Positions 60,748-64,000 of a DNA stretch of 64,000 nt are shown here, piece after piece (the stretch's first letter is position 1; the number at the start of each line of letters is the position of its first letter). The notes beneath the pieces were generated by a model. It made no database searches and had not been told where the DNA came from. It saw only the letters and a list, made by a program, of their open reading frames with translations. The position numbers and the translations under genes were made by a program. The DNA is from Porphyromonadaceae bacterium (GTDB taxonomy: Bacteria; Bacteroidota; Bacteroidia; Bacteroidales; Dysgonomonadaceae): NCBI GenBank assembly GCA_022840285.1, contig JALHIE010000001.1:1-64000 (forward strand), in the 5' to 3' direction.

Positions 60748-61854
60748 ATGCATCATCCGGAAAATGACCCCAAATACCTGGGCCTAAACGTCAATAAGGG
60801 GGTGGTTCAGCCACCAAGTATAAATCCCTATTTACATCTTCGCAGGAAACAACAACGGAAAGAATATTCGGTAAAGGAATTTACTGAAGGAATTTTGGCC
60901 GGCAACATCGCTGTGTTGAGTCAGGCCGTAACGTTGGTGGAAAGCTCGCGGCCGGAGCATCAGGTGATGGCACAGGCCATTATCGAAAAATGTTTGCCTT
61001 ATTCTGGCAACGCCATCCGAGTGGGGATTACGGGAGTTCCCGGTGCTGGGAAAAGTACTTCCATAGATGCATTTGGCATGTACCTGGTAGGGAAAGGCCA
61101 TAAGCTGGCCGTACTGGCTATAGACCCGTCGAGTGAGCGCACCAAAGGAAGTATCCTTGGCGACAAAACCCGGATGGAAAAGCTCTCCGTACAGGAAAAT
61201 GCTTTTATCCGCCCTTCTCCTTCAGCCGGCTCGTTGGGCGGTGTGGCCCGTAAGACACGCGAGACCATTGTTCTGTGTGAAGCCGCAGGATTCGATTATA
61301 TTTTTGTGGAAACCGTCGGGGTGGGGCAATCGGAAACGGCTGTCCACTCGATGGTCGATTTTTTCCTGTTGATCCAACTTGCCGGCACGGGTGATGAGTT
61401 GCAGGGCATAAAGCGGGGGATTATGGAAATGGCGGACGGCATCGTGATCAACAAAGCCGATGGCGACAACGTCGAAAAGGCCAAGATGGCACAGTCCCAG
61501 CTTCGCAATGCCTTGCATCTGTTTCCGCTTCCGGAATCGGAATGGTCGCCCGAAGTGCTGACCTATTCGGGATACTATGCGCTGGGAATTGATGAAGTAT
61601 GGGACATGATCCACCGGTACATCGAGTTTGTTAAAGAGAGCGGTTATTTTGATGTCCGCCGTAACAAGCAGTCGAAATTCTGGATGTATGAGACCATCAA
61701 CGAGCGTTTGCGGAACGACTTTTACCAAAATGCCGAAATAGAGAAACTGATGCCTTTGCTGGAAAATGAAGTGCTCTCTGCGCGCAAAAGTTCATTCGTG
61801 GCGGCGAAGGAAGCATTGGATAGATATTACTCCGAGAACAAAGATAGACGATAA
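60748..61854 (+). CDS. Methylmalonyl-CoA mutase-associated GTPase, MeaB/ArgK family
   Basis: 368 aa G3E GTPase protecting and reloading the B12-dependent methylmalonyl-CoA mutase. Walker A GVPGAGKS (96-103), AIDPSSERTKGSILGDKTRM as the switch region, ETVGVGQSE and NKADGDN for guanine recognition. Dimerisation helices at the C-terminus are present. The mutase genes are not in this window, unlike the common arrangement beside mutA/mutB. Supports a succinate-propionate pathway. Convergent with yebC. Confidence 0.94.
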   Translation: MHHPENDPKYLGLNVNKGVVQPPSINPYLHLRRKQQRKEYSVKEFTEGILAGNIAVLSQAVTLVESSRPEHQVMAQAIIEKCLPYSGNAIRVGITGVPGAGKSTSIDAFGMYLVGKGHKLAVLAIDPSSERTKGSILGDKTRMEKLSVQENAFIRPSPSAGSLGGVARKTRETIVLCEAAGFDYIFVETVGVGQSETAVHSMVDFFLLIQLAGTGDELQGIKRGIMEMADGIVINKADGDNVEKAKMAQSQLRNALHLFPLPESEWSPEVLTYSGYYALGIDEVWDMIHRYIEFVKESGYFDVRRNKQSKFWMYETINERLRNDFYQNAEIEKLMPLLENEVLSARKSSFVAAKEALDRYYSENKDRR

Positions 61855-61889
61855 GAGACTAAACAACGGTGCTCTATGCTCTTCGCCGT

Positions 61890-62600
61890 TCACTCCATAT
61901 TGTGAAAAACGTTTTGCACATCGTCGTCCTCTTCAAACTTCTCGAGCAGCTTCTCGATCTGCGCGCGTTGCTCATCGGTAAGTGATTTCGTGTCATGCGG
62001 AATGCGTTCGAACTCCGCCGAATGAATTTCGAAACCGTTTTTTTCGAGATAGGACTGGATATCGGAATAGGATTTGAATTCGCCGTAAAGGATGATGTCT
62101 CCTTCGTCTTCCTCCACCTCGTCAACGCCGTAATCGATAAGTTCCAGTTCCAGGTCTTCCAATGAAATCCCTTCTTTTGGAGAGATTTTAAACACACATT
62201 TGTGGTCAAACAAAAACTCCAGGCTACCCGAAGTGCCCAGCGAACCACCGTGCTTGTTGAAGTAGCTCCGGACGTTTGCCACTGTACGGGTAGGATTGTC
62301 GGTTGCGGTTTCCACCACAATGGCAATACCGTACGGGCCGTATCCTTCGTAAACCATCTCCTTGTAATCCGACACGTCCTTGTCCGTCGCCTTTTTTATG
62401 GCGCGTTCAACGTTTTCTTTCGGCATGTTCTCTTTTTTTGCCTGCTGCACCAGTACACGCAAGCGCGGATTGTTTTCCGGGTCGGGGCCACCGTCGCGTG
62501 TGGCGATGGTTATCTGTTTTCCTAATTTCGTAAACACGCGGGCCATGTTGCCCCACCGTTTCAGTTTTGTTGCTTTTCTGTATTCAAATGCTCTTCCCAT
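61890..62600 (-). CDS. YebC/PmpR family DNA-binding or translation regulator
   Basis: 236 aa of the YebC family: begins MGRAFEYRKATKLKRWG, then ARVFTKLGKQITIATRDGG and the domain with GYGPYGIAIVVETATDNPTRT. YebC proteins have been described as transcriptional regulators and as factors easing ribosome stalling at proline stretches; which applies here is not evident. It follows pheT by 53 bases in the same direction. Length normal. Confidence 0.94.
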   Translation of the reverse strand: MGRAFEYRKATKLKRWGNMARVFTKLGKQITIATRDGGPDPENNPRLRVLVQQAKKENMPKENVERAIKKATDKDVSDYKEMVYEGYGPYGIAIVVETATDNPTRTVANVRSYFNKHGGSLGTSGSLEFLFDHKCVFKISPKEGISLEDLELELIDYGVDEVEEDEGDIILYGEFKSYSDIQSYLEKNGFEIHSAEFERIPHDTKSLTDEQRAQIEKLLEKFEEDDDVQNVFHNME

Positions 62601-62653
62601 ATTTTAAATCATATTTGCTTCACAGATCTTGTTTAAGCCCGGCTCTGTTCTCC

Positions 62654-64000
62654 CTATCTCAGCTGCGCTCCCAGCTCTCTTTCCAGATTCTGCTGAATTT
62701 TTTGCATAGCGGCATCAATCTGTTTGTCGTTGAGTGTTTTCTCTTTATCCTGCAACACGAAATTTACCGCGTACGATTTTTTGCCTTCGGGCAGGTTCTT
62801 CCCCTCATAGACATCAAACAACGATACCGTTTTAAGCAGTTTCCTTTCCGTTTTTTTTGCCGTTTGCTCAATAGCAGCAAAGGTAACACTTTTATCGACA
62901 AGCAGTGCCAGGTCGCGGCTTACGGAGGGGAACCGGGAGATCTCCGAGAAACGCACTTCACTTGTTGACGACTCTTTCAACAGCACATCCCAGTTCATTT
63001 CTGCAAAGAAAACATCGGTATCGATATCGAATTTCTTCAGGATGTTACCCGAGACAATTCCAAAGGTTCCGATCCGTTGTTTATACGTACGGATATTCAT
63101 TCCCGCAGCGTAGATTCCGGATTGAACCGGTTCATAGGTCACCTGGTTCGGGGTATATCCCAACCGGGTCAATATATTTTCTACATGTGCTTTCAGCTGA
63201 AAAACGGAAGTTTCCGTTTGCGGAGCTGCCCAGTTTTTTTGGTTGCTGTCGCCGCAGATCCAAAGACCGAGATGGGTCTCCTCGGAATATCCCGATAAGA
63301 TCTTGCTTTCGTGCCTCCTCTCCGCATCGAAAAAGTAGCAATTACCGAACTCGTAAAAACGGAGGTCGTAATGCTTCCTGTTCCGGTTATGGGCGATACT
63401 TTCCAACCCGCCGTAAAGAAGCGTCTGACGCATTACTCCCAGGTCGTTGCTCAGCGGGTTGAGCAGTTTTACTCCGTTTTTCCCGGGAAAGGACGCATTT
63501 TCTTCGTAATAGGATTTCCGGGTGAGCGAGTTGTTCATGATCTCGTCGAAGCCGCTTGCGGTAAGTTGTTCCGAAACAAGGGTCTGCAGTTTGTGTTTGC
63601 GGTCGGTAAGGGTTTGGTACGACAGGTTGGCCTTTAGCGAATTGCTGAAATCCACGTTGTTGTATCCGTAGATGCGGAGTATCTCTTCGATCACATCCAC
63701 ATCGCGGGTCACATCCACTCTGTAGGTGGGGATGCGGAGCGTCAGCGCCTCTTCCGACTCGGTTTCCGTTTCGATGTCCAGGCTTTGGAGGATGCTTTTT
63801 ATCGTTTCTTTCGGGATCTCTTTCCCGATAAGCGAATTGACTTTCCGAAACGGTAAAATCACCTCTGCATTCTTAATTTTTTCCGGGTAGACATCGCGTA
63901 TTTCGCCTTCAATCTCTCCTCCGGCGATTTCGCGAATAAGCATAGCGGCACGTTTCAGTACGTACACCGTGTTTGAAGGGTCGGCGCCCCGTTCGAAACG
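62654..64000 (-). CDS. pheT: Phenylalanyl-tRNA synthetase beta subunit, C-terminal part (runs off the window)
   Basis: The C-terminal 448 or so residues of an enzyme usually near 820 aa; the open frame continues past 64000, beginning RFERGADPSNTVYVLKRAA, a conserved internal segment. It includes B5 (about VDVTRDVDVIEEILRIYGYN), the catalytic-like core and the C-terminal FDX-ACB anticodon-binding domain (SRFPSVSRDLALLVDK, QDKEKTLNDKQID). With PheS it charges tRNA-Phe and edits mischarged Tyr. No damage in the visible part. Confidence 0.97.
   Translation of the reverse strand, partial: RFERGADPSNTVYVLKRAAMLIREIAGGEIEGEIRDVYPEKIKNAEVILPFRKVNSLIGKEIPKETIKSILQSLDIETETESEEALTLRIPTYRVDVTRDVDVIEEILRIYGYNNVDFSNSLKANLSYQTLTDRKHKLQTLVSEQLTASGFDEIMNNSLTRKSYYEENASFPGKNGVKLLNPLSNDLGVMRQTLLYGGLESIAHNRNRKHYDLRFYEFGNCYFFDAERRHESKILSGYSEETHLGLWICGDSNQKNWAAPQTETSVFQLKAHVENILTRLGYTPNQVTYEPVQSGIYAAGMNIRTYKQRIGTFGIVSGNILKKFDIDTDVFFAEMNWDVLLKESSTSEVRFSEISRFPSVSRDLALLVDKSVTFAAIEQTAKKTERKLLKTVSLFDVYEGKNLPEGKKSYAVNFVLQDKEKTLNDKQIDAAMQKIQQNLERELGAQLR

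Overview
The window is a piece of a Bacteroidales (phylum Bacteroidota) chromosome, most likely from the Dysgonomonadaceae/Porphyromonadaceae side. Evidence: a SusC/SusD pair, a type III glutamine synthetase, an S46 dipeptidyl peptidase, DUF5916 and DUF1573 proteins, a PaaK-linked ACT protein, and many upstream sites matching the Bacteroidetes -7 box TAnnTTTG rather than a sigma-70 -10 box. The placement below phylum level is inferred from gene content only. Almost the whole window is core chromosome of moderate GC. The first ~335 bases are very AT-rich and abut the 3' end of tRNA-Leu(CAA), which looks like the edge of an integrated element.

Layout. 1-335: AT-rich edge with two small reading frames, a tandem 11-bp repeat and a hairpin. 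336-419: tRNA-Leu. 631-3864: broken mannose-1-phosphate guanylyltransferase convergent with glutamine synthetase III. 4056-6845: secreted Asp/Glu-type dipeptidyl peptidase and a small lipoprotein. 6926-9645: O-acetylhomoserine sulfhydrylase and a ROK regulator. 9915-13064: broken membrane pyrophosphatase and malate dehydrogenase. 13178-22947: a glycan utilisation locus (SusC, SusD, unknown secreted protein, GH29 fucosidase, GH3 glycosidase). 23240-27519: ftsK, lolA-like, trxB. 27665-32530: DUF3185, tpx, uvrA, lytic transglycosylase. 32830-37182: enolase, MarC, GT2 glycosyltransferase, OmpH/Skp and a small membrane protein. 37367-42271: pepD, an endo/exonuclease/phosphatase-family protein, pnp. 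42472-47896: a small CxxC protein and an arylpyruvate oxidation operon (iorA, iorB, paaK, ACT protein, broken aminotransferase). 47898-50969: DUF5916 outer-membrane protein and a double TonB_C protein. 51086-51182: possible small RNA. 51250-54228: receiver-receiver-PEP-synthase-like kinase. 54444-60222: broken alpha-2-macroglobulin. 60339-64000: DUF1573, MeaB-type GTPase, YebC, and pheT running off the end.

Taken together the genes describe a protein- and peptide-fermenting anaerobe. Extracytoplasmic dipeptide release (DPP11) and cytosolic dipeptide hydrolysis (PepD) supply amino acids. Aromatic ones would go through the aminotransferase, IorAB and PaaK to aryl acids with reduced ferredoxin and CoA-ester energy, and a K+-dependent ion-pumping pyrophosphatase recovers pyrophosphate energy. 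A fucose-oriented SusCD locus adds host- or plant-type glycans.

Two things stand out. First, four otherwise well-conserved genes carry five non-triplet internal losses of tens of bases each, a pattern that points to assembly error or ongoing decay. Second, the protein at 51250-54228 joins two receiver-like domains to an ATP-grasp kinase domain of the PEP-synthase/PPDK type, with no recognisable phosphohistidine domain, and a candidate small RNA sits in its upstream region.
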